Positions 23,470 through 34,100 of a DNA stretch of 64,000 bases are shown here, piece by piece; position 1 is the first letter of the stretch; the number at the start of each line of letters is the position of its first letter. This stretch comes from Heligmosomoides polygyrus polygyrus (Eukaryota > Nematoda > Chromadorea > Rhabditida > Heligmosomidae). The translations under genes and the position numbers were made by a program. The notes below the pieces were generated by a model. The model ran no database searches. It saw only the letters and a list, made by a program, of their open reading frames with translations, and was not told the DNA's origin. The stretch spans positions 16,859,114-16,923,113 of the forward strand of contig OX377206.1 in NCBI GenBank assembly GCA_947396885.1. Direction: 5' to 3'.

Positions 23470-24241
23470 TTTGCCACAATTATAGGTGACGAAGCGTCGC
23501 AGGTACGATAGCTGCCGCTGGCAGCTATCGCCAGTCGGTTTCCCGATGCTCGTCGGTTCTACATTGGTGACATCCGCCAGCTGGAGCCCCACGCACGATG
23601 CTCGCGATCTACCACCTTGGTCCAGTTCGGCGCCCACGGTGTCATCGCGGTATCGTATCTGCTACAGCAGTACCTGCCCCTCCATTCGTTACCACGTTTC
23701 GCTCACATCCCGCACTCATTGATCTCTCCAATATAGTCGCCTACAACGGTGCTCTAGTAAGCGGAACTCCACCAGAAGCACGTCGGCTACTCTTGGACAT
23801 CATCCGGTTCCCAACACATACGGTACCTTTCATGTTCCTTGACATCCACGGCGAGTCCACAGAGGTAGCCAGCCCCTCTCACTTTAATTCATTGGAGCTA
23901 GGGTATGTCTGCAACTAATTAGTCACTAAGAGCGTGTAGGCATTCAGGCTGCCCAGATATGCGTCATTTCTTTCTACAAGGAACAGTCGCGCCGCCTCCA
24001 CGAGAGGCTGACCGCTAAAGGAGTTGAGCTAACGACGGTTGATTCTGTCCAAGGACGTGAAAAGGAGCTAGTTATCCTCTTAACAACTAGGACTCACTTT
24101 ACCGCTTCTTCAGCCGACTTCCTCGACGACTACAAACGAATGAATGTCGCGCTGTACGATGTCGCTATGGGCAATTTCCCCTCGCCCACTCAAGTCGTTA
24201 CGCGAGATCTTATACGTTCTGGCGTGTTATAAATTGGGACT
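23470..24241 (+). pseudogene. SF1 (UPF1-like) helicase C-terminal domains, arm A copy
   Basis: Helicase motifs appear in order: II (Walker B) DEASQ at 23488-23502; III IGDIRQLEP near 23.55 kb; IV-like TTFRSHPALIDL near 23.69 kb; [16 protein letters not shown] near 24.05 kb; the start of VI as MNVAL near 24.14 kb. A TAG at 23509-23511 follows motif II, frames shift near 23.67 and 23.93 kb, and a 1-bp loss relative to arm B destroys motif VI. Motif I (Walker A) is not found. UPF1-type helicases unwind nucleic acid with ATP; this copy cannot. Confidence 0.75.
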
Positions 24242-24271
24242 CGTCCCTCTCCCCCCCCCCCCCCCCCCCGA
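24240..24271. repeat. Poly-C tract
   Basis: An uninterrupted run of about 18-20 C directly after CCCTCT. At the matching place in arm B (about 63553) there is only a short GGGGGTGG stretch, so the tract has expanded or contracted. Confidence 0.9.
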
Positions 24272-24824
24272 ACGGTACCAAGGTTGATCAGCTTTTTCAC
24301 TAAGCTACATCATACTTAAGTGAGTTTCTCCACCGTCGTTTGACTTTTTTGTTCGCTCGGAAAATCGGGAAGGGAAGGTGAGAAAGGAGAAGTCATGACC
24401 AGCAACGTATTAGATGCATATCAATGTTTTCCTCGCATGCGCGATCACCAAAAGTGTTCATAGTCAGTAACATGTCGAGCACAGTGGAAGGTTCCTGATT
24501 GTCTCAACAAGCTTCCAAACATTGGAAGATCCTCTATCGGGAACGAGAGAGGATGTGGAAACAAACTCTGATTATTAAACACAATGCCCTACACCTATGA
24601 TTCAAGGCTGAAGCTGCTATTATCGATGCTACATACCGCTACAGGATGTTTTGTTGCGACCAGAACTTTCGCACCATGCGGGACTTGTGCCTTCATCCTC
24701 TGCTTTTCGGCCAGGACTACAGCTGCAGTTTGATCGCACCCAACATTCCGAAATCATAGAGGAATAGGAATAGTGCTGATAAGATATTTGCAGCAAAGTT
24801 GTCTCGGATGTGGCGCGCGATTTA

Positions 24825-24892
24825 ACAGCGCTGATAGGGGCTAAAATCTTGCCCGCAGACCTGGAGTTCGACTCCCGCCTTGCGCGATAGTT
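24825..24892 (+). repeat. tRNA-like sequence, arm A
   Basis: GCGCTGATAGGGGCTAAAAT followed 30 bp later by GAGTTCGACTCCCGCC, a box-B match. Its arm B counterpart (62604-62695) is more tRNA-like. Probably a tRNA-derived repeat head rather than a working tRNA: stems do not pair cleanly here. Confidence 0.5.
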
Positions 24893-25236
24893 TTGATCAC
24901 AACAAAAGATCTTGCGACATTGGGTTGCACAATTGATCACATCTAACTACCCCTGGTACTCTGTTATTCCCCACACTCGCTTTGCGAACTTATGCATATA
25001 ATAGAGGGTCTCTAATTGTAGGAACAGGGATTCATTAATAATTTGAACTGTTTGTTGCCTTCGCACTCTCTTCATGGCCACATATTTCATCACTATAGCC
25101 ACATTTAGTCATTATATGTGATTTTAGATAAATCTGTGCGTAAAATGCTGTAAAAAAACTTCATCTCCGGTTAGGACGGGACTCCCGTTATAACGAGAGG
25201 GAACTGTATGTATTAGAATAGCATTAGGCTCTAACC

Positions 25237-25698
25237 AGGAAACTATCTCAACGGTAGGTCGGAACGGCCCAAGTGTTGTATATGGGCAGAGTCGCCTCTC
25301 TCTGGGAAACAACACATTGCAAGTATCTCGACCCCAATACAAATCAGCGCAGAGTTAGGGACGACGGAAGTTAGGCCGTTGGCGGCGTTAGCCCCATGCC
25401 TGCAGACGGAGGGCGGGCTCAAGGTGGCTGGAAACAGCGATGACGAGCGAGCGATGGTGGTGCAGTGGGTGGAGGGGCGGCGTAATTCCCATAACCGCCA
25501 TTTCCAGCCAACTTGAGCTCGCCCTCGGCGTGCAGGCATAGGGCTAACGCTGCCAACGGCCGCACTTCTTTTGTCCCTAACTCTGTGCAGAGTTGTATTG
25601 GGGTCGAGATATTTGTATTTCGTTACTTCCCAGAGAGAGGCGATTCTGCCCATATACAACACTTGGGCTATTCCGACCTACCGTTGAGATAGTTTCCT
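25237..25698. mobile_element. Foldback element, 462 bp
   Basis: AGGAAACTATCTCAACGGTA at the left and its complement at 25679-25698. Pairing extends about 200 bp inwards with mismatches (GTTGTATATGGGCAGAGTCG against CGATTCTGCCCATATACAAC). Absent from arm B. A solo end of the family lies at 32450-32545. Confidence 0.75.
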
Positions 25699-25759
25699 AG
25701 TAAGAGTGCCCCTTCAGTGGATGTGGCAAACTTTAGTTTTTAGTAATATTAAGTCATTG

Positions 25760-26470
25760 GGTACTATTGTACTTTCGGTACCCCACTTAATCCTGTTCAA
25801 AATAGGTCTACTGGGGGCAATCTGCCATGGGAGGAACGAACATCATAGTCGTTTTTTGCGAAAATGTCTTATAAGCCCGTTACATTAAGTTAAGGTTGCC
25901 TAAAGCCTTGCGAAATAGCGCGCGCTGGCAAGAGACGCAGAGACACCGCCTCCTACCAGCACGCACTCGCGCGCAGGCGCGGCGAGGCGATTAGCTACAC
26001 ACAGCGAATGCAAGTGCAGACTTATTCCCCCTTTTTGATTACAGATCCGCGTCTTATTTGTATTAACAATGGAGGGACAACAGGATGAAGGCAATTTTAG
26101 CACGGGTGCGCTAGTGAGCCCACATTCCGGAGTCCCTTCCACTGCCCAATTCTGTGCCCTCCTCCGCGCGAGCGGAGAGCACACAACAGGATTCTCAAGA
26201 CTTTTCGAGATTTCAAGGATTATGCCCTGGCTAACCTCTGCTGCAGACTAGGACTGCGAAATAGTGCGCATCGATAGGAGGCGGAGTCTCTGCGTCTCCT
26301 ACAAGCGCGCGCTATTTCGGAAGGCCTTGGGCAATTCGAACTTAATATAACGGACTTATAAGGCATTTCCGCAAAAAACGACTATGATATTCGTGCCTCC
26401 CATGGCAGATTACCCCCTGTAGACCTATTTTGAACAAGATTAAGTGGGGTACCAAAAGTACAATAGTACC
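25760..26470. mobile_element. Foldback element with about 200-bp TIRs, 8-bp TSD and an exon-like core
   Basis: Ends GGTACTATTGTACTTT at both sides. The direct repeat AGTCATTG flanks it (25752-25759 and 26471-26478), an 8-bp target duplication as made by hAT-type transposases. Absent at the equivalent site in arm B. The core (about 25985-26190) has an acceptor-like TTGATTACAG followed by an open frame starting ATGGAGGGACAACAGG at 26069. The core is also found near 12.63-12.81 kb without these arms. No transposase. Confidence 0.75.
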
Positions 26471-26728
26471 AGTCATTGTGTAACTCTCCAACCTTGTGAC
26501 TCCACAAAACATCACGCGCAGAGAAAAGCTTAGCGAATAAGGACATATGTGGTAACCGTCACTTTTACAGACCTCATTCAGAGCTAGTACAAACACTTCA
26601 TTCAAAAACGAAGAGCGAAATACGGTAATGAGAGAACAAAATGGCAAACAAGTTTAACAGCGATAGAACGTCAGACATAGATACCTGTCCACACATTTCA
26701 TTTCGTAATGATATTCTCTAATCTCTTA

Positions 26729-26888
26729 GGCCCTGTTCATACTTCGGCGACAAGAGCTACAAGAGCGACTGGAGCGACTGGGGCGACGGACGTAGGGTGG
26801 TGTACGCAAATAATTACGTACTCCACACTCCCTACGTCGCCCCAGTCGCCCCCTCGTCGCTCTTGTCGTCGAAACATGAACGGGCCCT
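26729..26888. mobile_element. Palindromic MITE, GGGCCCGTTCATGTTTCG family, arm A
   Basis: Left TAGGCCCTGTTCATACTTCG, right complement of TTAGGGCCCGTTCATGTTTC, with GACAAGAGC/GCTCTTGTC inside. Also present in arm B at 61692-61846, so it predates the split of the arms. Confidence 0.75.
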
Positions 26889-27164
26889 AACGAATTACAA
26901 GCGAACAAACAGAAATGAAAGAAACAACAGTACGAAAAAGAATAGATGACCAAGCAACGCATGTCTATGTGACAGTGACATCGCGCAGCTAAACAAGACA
27001 ATTGGTGATGGCAGACATAACCAGTATTTAGTATTTAGAAAGTTGTTTAACGCTTCTGAACACATAGAAAGGCAGGATGATCGAAGACGGTGGGATGACA
27101 GTATCCATTTACGCGTATCGAAGCACTAAGTGGAGCGACATCATTAATAGAGTAGGCTAGCCAG

Positions 27165-27791
27165 AGTCACTTGCACCGTCTGGATGCGTGGCCCAAAAAG
27201 ATTTTACTGATGCATCTGATGCTGATGATCACCACTCATCTTCACCGCCACCAGTCTCTTCCTCGCCACTGGGCTCCCCCGTCTGCCATTCGCTTTCGCC
27301 GTTCTGTACACCAACGGTCGGTCTTTCGACTTCATGATCACACTGAAACATCGTCAATTATCGTAAAGCGTGAAAGTCAAAACGGCCACTTCAGAAACCT
27401 TACCAGGCGTTCAACGTAGTATTTCTCGTTGTCCATGATGCACCAGGAGGCTGAGGAGCGAGATTACACCTCTAATGAATGCTCTGCAACTGAAATGTTT
27501 CTTGAGCCAAAAAGTGATACAAAATGAGTTCATTACAGAAGATTACAGCCAAAGTCTGATTTTAGAGATCAGCAAAAGCAGAACATAGGATTTAATGAGT
27601 CAACAAGTGATACAAAACCAGTTCAGCAAAAAAAGATTGCAGCTAAGGTTGCCCTTTTAAGGATTAGTATGAGCGATTTCTTCCACGGTTTGCATAAAGT
27701 GGAAATTGGTTCCTTTTTCAAAACAACTTTGCAGTTCGTTTGCTGAAAAAGGCGAAATAGAGGAAGAAGAAGTCAATTTCCTTGCCGAGAC
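27165..27791 (+). CDS. Candidate exons of an unidentified, Ser/Pro-rich to acidic protein
   Basis: Three exon-like pieces. (1) After GCTAGCCAG, frame 27165-27337 encodes GCVAQKDFTDASDADDHHSS and then SPPPVSSSPLGSPVC before a stop, so a donor must lie earlier. (2) 27539-27647 after CATTACAG, before GTTGCC: polar Gln/Lys-rich. (3) 27735-27791 after TTTGCAG, before GTGATA: includes GEIEEEEVNFLAE. Composition fits a disordered region. They lie on the same strand 3-4 kb upstream of the C48-like peptidase exons and could be its N-terminal part; this is inference. They fall in the part of arm A missing from arm B. Confidence 0.3.
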
Positions 27792-27872
27792 GTGATAGAG
27801 TAAGAAATTTGCACAAAAAGTGAGTTAAATTTTGTTCTATAAGATCGCTCCTTGAAGGGGTGCTATCCCCAT

Positions 27873-28395
27873 TGGGGGGGGGGGGGGGGCAATCCATTTC
27901 AATTTTTAAAGTAATGCAACATGCACGGCAGCATATAAATATGTATAAATATGTTTACCTTATAAAGTGCTGTCCTTCCAATACCGAAATCGGCCTTCTA
28001 ATTTGTTTTCCTAATCGGGAGGGGGACGCAGTAATGGAAACAGTAAATTGACCAGGAACCCGGAACAATTACAAATCTAAAAAACCACGAAAACACTTCA
28101 AAGCAACGTTATTACCTTAATCAATTAGTGCACAGCAGTTTGCGATTTCTTTCCAAAGCAAATAGAGTTTTGGCTCACGATCATCCCGTCGTGCATAGTG
28201 CCCATCCCCCCCCCCCCCGCACCGTGCATAGTCCCATAATGAAATCTTTTTAATGTTTCAGCGTAACGCTCGTATATTTCCAAGGGAGGGTACCAGGTAA
28301 GTTAAGGTATTGATATGCTGCATTGCATGTTGTACGTACAGATACGTAGTTACCACTAACAATTCATAACGGACTGCCCCCCCCCCCCCCCGATA
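27873..28395. repeat. Cluster of three poly-G/poly-C tracts
   Basis: G run at 27876-27889, C runs at about 28206-28218 and 28378-28391, within 520 bp. Such tracts can form G-quadruplexes and are unstable in nematodes lacking the DOG-1/FANCJ helicase. Confidence 0.85.
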
Positions 28396-28399
28396 GGGA

Positions 28400-29228
28400 T
28401 TGCACCCATGAGAGATTTCAGTCTATTGATTTACTTTTCGGAATCCTAGGACTCAATCCAATGAATCGCTTAAAGTAAAAAAAACCTCTTTTTAATGATT
28501 TACTGTATATTTACACTTACACAAAACGGAAGACGACTGCCATAAACTCAGCGGTGACAGAAGCTAACTCGGACGATTTATAGGCTTGTGCAACCACCTA
28601 ATCGCTTGGAGTGCATTCCTAGTTTGGAGTAACGACTGAACCTACCGAAGTAGCGATGATTTTCCTGCAGAAATGAAGGTTCCTCCCACCGTATGCAGGC
28701 GGTCGTTGCGGGACCATGTGGGTCTTGTGGCTACGGCACAAAACCCCACTTACTTGCCGTGCTAATGACGGCGATGATAGCCTACTTTATGAATGGTACT
28801 ATGGCCTCTGAAAATAATGGGAATAATGGTTTCATGTGGTTACAAACACTCATGAATGAGGAGAAAGGCGCTCATTGACTTCAAGTTTATTCGTTGTTGA
28901 CCTAAAACAGCTGACAAAATGTCCGGTTTTTCTACATCACACGAATAGCATTGTACCAAAGATGTGGACGACTCAAGATTGCTGCCACGGTGAGTTTTCT
29001 TTACAGATAGAAGGGATGCTTACTTATTAGCGTACTCAGCAGCTGATGCTGTGTTCCAATGTTAAACTTGCCAAGACAACTTCTTCCTTCGAATACCGTC
29101 AGCTACATAGCAATGATTTCATCCCATACAGGTTTTCTCCTCCTTTTCGCACACACATACCTATGACCACTTCTACGACAATATCCCCATTGAGCTCAAA
29201 AATCATAGCAACTTCCACGTCGTAGAAT
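28400..29228. other. No recognised gene
   Basis: Short frames without motifs. Part of the arm-A-only segment. Confidence 0.45.
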
Positions 29229-29284
29229 AGGCTAGGTGTCGTTGGCTGGCACAGTAGATAGTGCCAGCCAACGACACCTAGCCT
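29229..29284. repeat. Perfect 24-bp-stem hairpin at a duplication breakpoint
   Basis: 29229-29252 and 29261-29284 are exact complements with an 8-nt loop. Similarity between arms A and B resumes only 4 bp further on (29288). Confidence 0.85.
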
Positions 29285-29667
29285 TTGCCATAAGGTTCGT
29301 GTGGTCCTCCAACGATTGCCTGCATACGTTGCTAGAAACTCACCTTTACTAAATACTTGTAGCTACTTCGGCAGGTTCAGTTTTGAAATTCCAGTTTCCG
29401 TGGGGGGGGGGGGGTGGGGGGGGGGGGGAGGAGGCTCAAGCACATTGGAAGGAAATAATTGCTCGAATTCTGGTTGTGCGGACTCCTTCGTCACTTTGCC
29501 ACACTTACTAACAGCTCTCTATTAGAGGGTTCTTTTCGCGAGATTCATATTTCGGCCGGCGGTGTTATTAAAGTCATCAAAGGGTCCACATGCGAACGAT
29601 ATTGATAGCTTACATAACGTCGCTCAGCATGACTGAAGCGTGCATCCCACGTTCCTAGGTCATTAAA

Positions 29668-29867
29668 NNNNNNNNNNNNNNNNNNNNNNNNNNNNNNNNN
29701 NNNNNNNNNNNNNNNNNNNNNNNNNNNNNNNNNNNNNNNNNNNNNNNNNNNNNNNNNNNNNNNNNNNNNNNNNNNNNNNNNNNNNNNNNNNNNNNNNNNN
29801 NNNNNNNNNNNNNNNNNNNNNNNNNNNNNNNNNNNNNNNNNNNNNNNNNNNNNNNNNNNNNNNNNNN
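29668..29867. other. Assembly gap (200 N)
   Basis: Exactly 200 N between arm A and a GAA array. The round length suggests a gap of unknown size. Confidence 0.98.
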
Positions 29868-30226
29868 AGAAGAAGAAGAAGAAGAAGAAGAAGAAGAAGA
29901 AGAAGAAGAAGAAGAAGAAGAAGAAGAAGAAGAAGAAGAAGAAGAAGAAGAAGAAGAAGAAGAAGGAAGAAGAAGAAGAAGAAGAAGAAGAAGAAGAAGA
30001 AGAAGAAGAAGAAGAAGAAGAAGAAGAAGAAGAAGAGAAGAAGAAGAAGAAGAAGAAGAAGAAGAAGAAGCCAGAAGCAGAAGAAGAAGAAGAGAAGAAG
30101 AAGAAGAAGAAGAGAAGAAGAAGAAGAAGAAGAAGAAGAAGAAGAAGAAGAAGAAGAAGAAGAAGAAGAAGAAGAAGAAGAAGAAGAAGAAGAAGAAGAA
30201 GAAGAAGAAGAAGAAGAAGAAGAACA
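29868..30226. repeat. GAA trinucleotide array, at least 357 bp
   Basis: Almost pure (AAG)n with a few interruptions (near 29965, 30036, 30070-30115). The left end is hidden in the gap. The long Ser/Phe/Leu open frames across it are artefacts of the repeat. Confidence 0.97.
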
Positions 30227-30415
30227 AGATTGCAAGGAAGCTGGCAGTTCTCTCGACATATTTCGTGAACGAAAACGACCCGTCGATGGCTTGCCAGTGA
30301 GAAGTGAATGATCTATGATTTATTTCGTACCCATGAAAATTACCAGAGCAAGCATTTTAATGCATGAAAAATACGCAAAATAAAAAATGTATGGTGCTAA
30401 TATTTTTTGATAATT

Positions 30416-30640
30416 TTTGGGCACTATTGTACTTTCACGACTCCAAAGTCGAGGAGGAGTCGGAATTTTTTTTTGTTGCCCAAACTTCGCCCGGGATGGG
30501 GGGAGGTATTTAGGTTGCAGATCACGAATCACGAATCTTTAGGTTGCGGATCACGAATCTACATCCGTTTTTGTGACAATGCTGAAATGCGGTAGGTTAC
30601 GGTAGGTGCGGGTGATTGGGGTCATGGTCACCATTTAGAC
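30416..30640. mobile_element. MITE-like repeat starting GGCACTATTGTACTTTC
   Basis: Begins GGCACTATTGTACTTTCACG at 30419 and matches, in inverse orientation, about 13850-13985 (ACTCC..GTCGAGGAG, CCCAAAC, GGTTGCGGATCACGAATC-type blocks). Related ends at 35010-35038 and 35690-35790. Confidence 0.55.
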
Positions 30641-31023
30641 TAACTTCGGGCAGATACGGTAATGGCACACATGCATGCTGTCTCGCCGCGATCGCCTCAC
30701 GAGGTGCACAAATTTGCGGAAAACTCTTCGACATGCATACACTAATTGCTAGACAGCAGTATAAGCATCATGGCGCTCCAGGAGCTGTTCCCAACCGTCG
30801 CCAAGAATAGCTCCTGCCATCAAGATTTCAAGGCTTTTTTTTGGTGTTCAAAACGAGCTATAAAGCTTTGCTGGCTTTTTAAAGGATAAGGCTTCAATGG
30901 CTTTTCAAATTTTATTTAACAAACGAGCATACCTCCTGTAGCTTCAATCGTAGCCTGCTTAAGCACCATATCTTTATGCTACTTGTTTTTCGGTTTTTTT
31001 ATTATCTCATTGTTAATTTTAAG

Positions 31024-31162
31024 AAGGAAGAAAGCAGCATTCGTTTGCCGAATGGACTCTCCATCACAGTTGATGATTTCCGGAGATACCTTCGGCCTGG
31101 CAGCATTATGTGTGGAGCTCTAGCATCTGTCATGTTTAACCACTTTTTGCCAGACTATAAAG
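31024..31162 (+). CDS. Candidate exon: N-terminal block of C48-like domain
   Basis: Open frame LPNGLSITVDDFRRYLRPG followed by MCGALASVMFNHFLPDYK. Acceptor-like TTTTAAG before 31024. The donor must precede the TGA at 31165, and GTTGAG at 31163 fits, ending in phase 1. Confidence 0.5.
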
Positions 31163-34100
31163 GTTGAGGTTAGTACCTTTCTTTGTCATGCCACATGCGT
31201 GCTATGAAAGACGTTCTGTGGGCATTTCAGAGGTAAGGGGTTCAATTTCTGTGATCCCGAGGTATTCACGAACATTCTGGCAGTATGCCGAAAATTTCCA
31301 GAGCAGGACCTGAGTAGGGAAATGGTACGGTCACAACTCTATTACGCAGAAACAAAATGGTGCCCGGATCGCACGTCTTGTTTTAGGTGGCCTGGTTTGC
31401 CAACAGGAAAGGCGAGACGCCCACCTATCTCAAGACTTTACTGCACTCCAAGTTCTCATGATACCGGTTTGCCTCAGTGGGCACTGGTAAGGAAATTATG
31501 CTGATTTCAGATTGAGCGAGCCGCCTAATTCTCACAGGTGCAGGTTCTTCTCGTTTCAGGGTATTGGAATGCTTCAACTGAAAAGACGTGAGGAGGTATG
31601 ATCAAGGATAGAATTTCGAATCGCGAATTTAAGAGAAGTAAAAAGTAAAATGAGAGTCTTATGCTGTTATTTTCTTTCTGTGATCCCTCAGCTTATAAAC
31701 AACCTGGTAACAGATAACAGAAAAAACTAACTGAAAAAAAAAACAAAGAATCTTCAATTAGGTATGAAAGCGTTTTCAACACTTGTAATTGCAAAACAAA
31801 ACATGGAAACTCTGGCTCTACATATTATTGCTTTTTAGGAATATTCCCTATAAATTGCGCCACTCTTAAGATTCATGACGTGATAGGTCCATGAAATTAT
31901 TTTTTGGGAAGGCCCAAGGTTATTGGAAGACTGAAAATCGTGTTTCTCTGTGCAAAAGCAGTCATCGCTCCTTCTACGGTGCTGCCCGTGTCGCGCGGTC
32001 TAAAAAAAAGGTTTTCGACGGATTAATCCGTCGCAGAATCCGTTGGAGAGCAAAACACGTAAGGTGCTTTACGGTATCATCCTCACAGCGAGGGTGGTCG
32101 GGTAAGATTGGTTTGTCAGTCGGTATGGGTGATCTCCTGCAATAGTCGGCCAAATGGACTTTGGCGTGGTAGGCCTCCCGATCAACCCCTTCCCCTAAGC
32201 GAGGTTTGAGCAGAATCAGTGACCCTGACCCGAATACCATCGGCTATCCAAACGGGATCTAATCCATCGAAATCGGCGGAATTTTCATAAATGGGCGTCA
32301 CATTCGTAATCAGCATCCCAAATAATTCCCAAAGGTGATTTTGGACGAAGTATGGACGAAAAAATTCGACCGATTTGGAAAATATCGATTTTCGATGACG
32401 TCATCGTCCGCGCTGGTCGTCCCTAACCCTGCGCAGAATTATTTTGGGGACGCGATAAATGCATTTTGTTGCTTACCAGAGAGAGGCGATTCTGCTCATA
32501 TACAACACTTGGGCCGCTCCGACCTAGCGTTAAGATGGTCTCCTGATAAGGGAGTTTGGGCAGCTGCGGAGCGGTGAGCACCTCGTCGGAAATTACTTTA
32601 AGTGGTCGACTGAAATGGGAAAAAGTCGTGTCACACAAGCCAAACTTGCATTTTTGCACCACTGTAACCTTGTCCAATCATAAGCTACATTGCCGTGTAA
32701 AGCACTACTAGGACTTCTTACTGCCTATAAAATCTACAACTTGCAGACTTTTCTCACATTTAGATATGCTGTTTTCATCATGCTAAACTCACTCTACAAG
32801 TTTTCGCGCTCACTAGATTGAATCTGGCCTGTATTCAACTCTACTAAGACTTGTAGGTCAAAAGATAGAGCGTGAGCTGGTATATGTCTCCTAATTTAAA
32901 GTTTGGAATTCTAAAGGAGTTACCAAAAAACAGCGCTTTTCGGCGCAAAAAGCGCCGCTCATGCTCTTGCGCGCTGCCCTTGTTTGCTGGGCGGCGTGGC
33001 GTGTCCGGTATTTCAGCTTAGCCAGTAAGGGAAGATAGATGCCCGGTGCACATGCTTTCGCCCAATCGGTTGATAGGCTCGATTCTATATATTTATATTG
33101 TGCACAGCGCACTCCATATGCTCACCGGACTGACTGAAACTAATTCTAAGTAGGACGGTCGGAAATTTCTTATAAAATTCTTCAAACGGTTCAAAATAGT
33201 CTTGAAGGCTTTATATGTTCCATTTAGAGATAGAAGCGCAGTGGACATGCTTTCGCCCACTGGATTGGTAGGTTCGCCCAATATGCATTGTGCACGGCGC
33301 ACTTTCGCAGCTTTCCAGACATGACAGAGCACTGGCAACGCACGCCATGCTTAAGGTACTCCGAAAACACACATGTCCTGGGAAATAAATCTCGAGGGGA
33401 CGAGAATCGAATAGTGCCAACTGGTTCTCAAGAAACCTAAGACTAGAGGTGTTATGAGCATGCGGTTTTTTTGACGGCACGACACGGGCGGTATTGTGCC
33501 CGCCAGCTGATTGTCCAGGGAATCCTGAATCAATCTCTGCACAGCCGAGCAAATAAGCTGGATTTCGAAGGGAATTGGACCTCAGTTCTAGCGCGATGAG
33601 CGGTTACGTAAGGACTGTACAACGGGTTCGCTGCTGTATCTACACTATCATACACAAGATCCGAATGAATCATTCTCGGACATCCTGTCGAGTATATCCG
33701 ATCCGAATCACCCAATAATCCGTTAGTAATCTCATTATCTCGCCACTTTAAAAGTGCCACCTTGATTCGGACAAAATTGGATAGTAAGCGCTTAATGTGC
33801 TCTACGTCTCTAAAGTTTTCTCGTCCCTAATCTCTAATCAACAGGAATGTGCGGAATTTCCGCTTCCATTTTTACGAATCCCGGTTTCCGGCCATTTTGA
33901 GCTCTTCCGTTCCGAACCGTGTTTCGCTTCGTTTACGACAGGAAGGCGGAAATGGAAATAGACACTGTCCAACACTAGTTTTCTATTGTTCACAATCAGC
34001 TCATCAATTAAAAAGAGTCCTTCTTCACATAATTGTGAGAGAAATACCGTTTGACAGCTCTAATTCTATAAATATTAACTTCATGGAAGTTAATATTTAT

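Larger units (their letters stand above)
23925..29667 (+). repeat. Arm A of a large inverted duplication
   Basis: 23925-27160 and 29288-29667 match, in reverse complement, 61408-63890 and 60857-61196. Anchors: helicase end (24.0 kb with 63.7 kb), tRNA-like block (24.85 kb with 62.65 kb), palindromic MITE (26.73-26.89 kb with 61.69-61.85 kb), GACCTAGG..TGGGATGCACGC block (29.65 kb with 60.87 kb). Arm A alone carries the insertions 25237-25698 and 25760-26470 and the segment about 27165-29287. It ends at the N gap. Confidence 0.85.

Noticed and set aside
24825..24892. Functional tRNA gene in arm A
   Set aside because: Box A is degraded relative to arm B and the stems do not pair.
29655..30259. 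Open frames of about 190-198 codons rich in Ser, Leu and Phe
   Set aside because: They are translations of the GAA microsatellite and run into the N gap.
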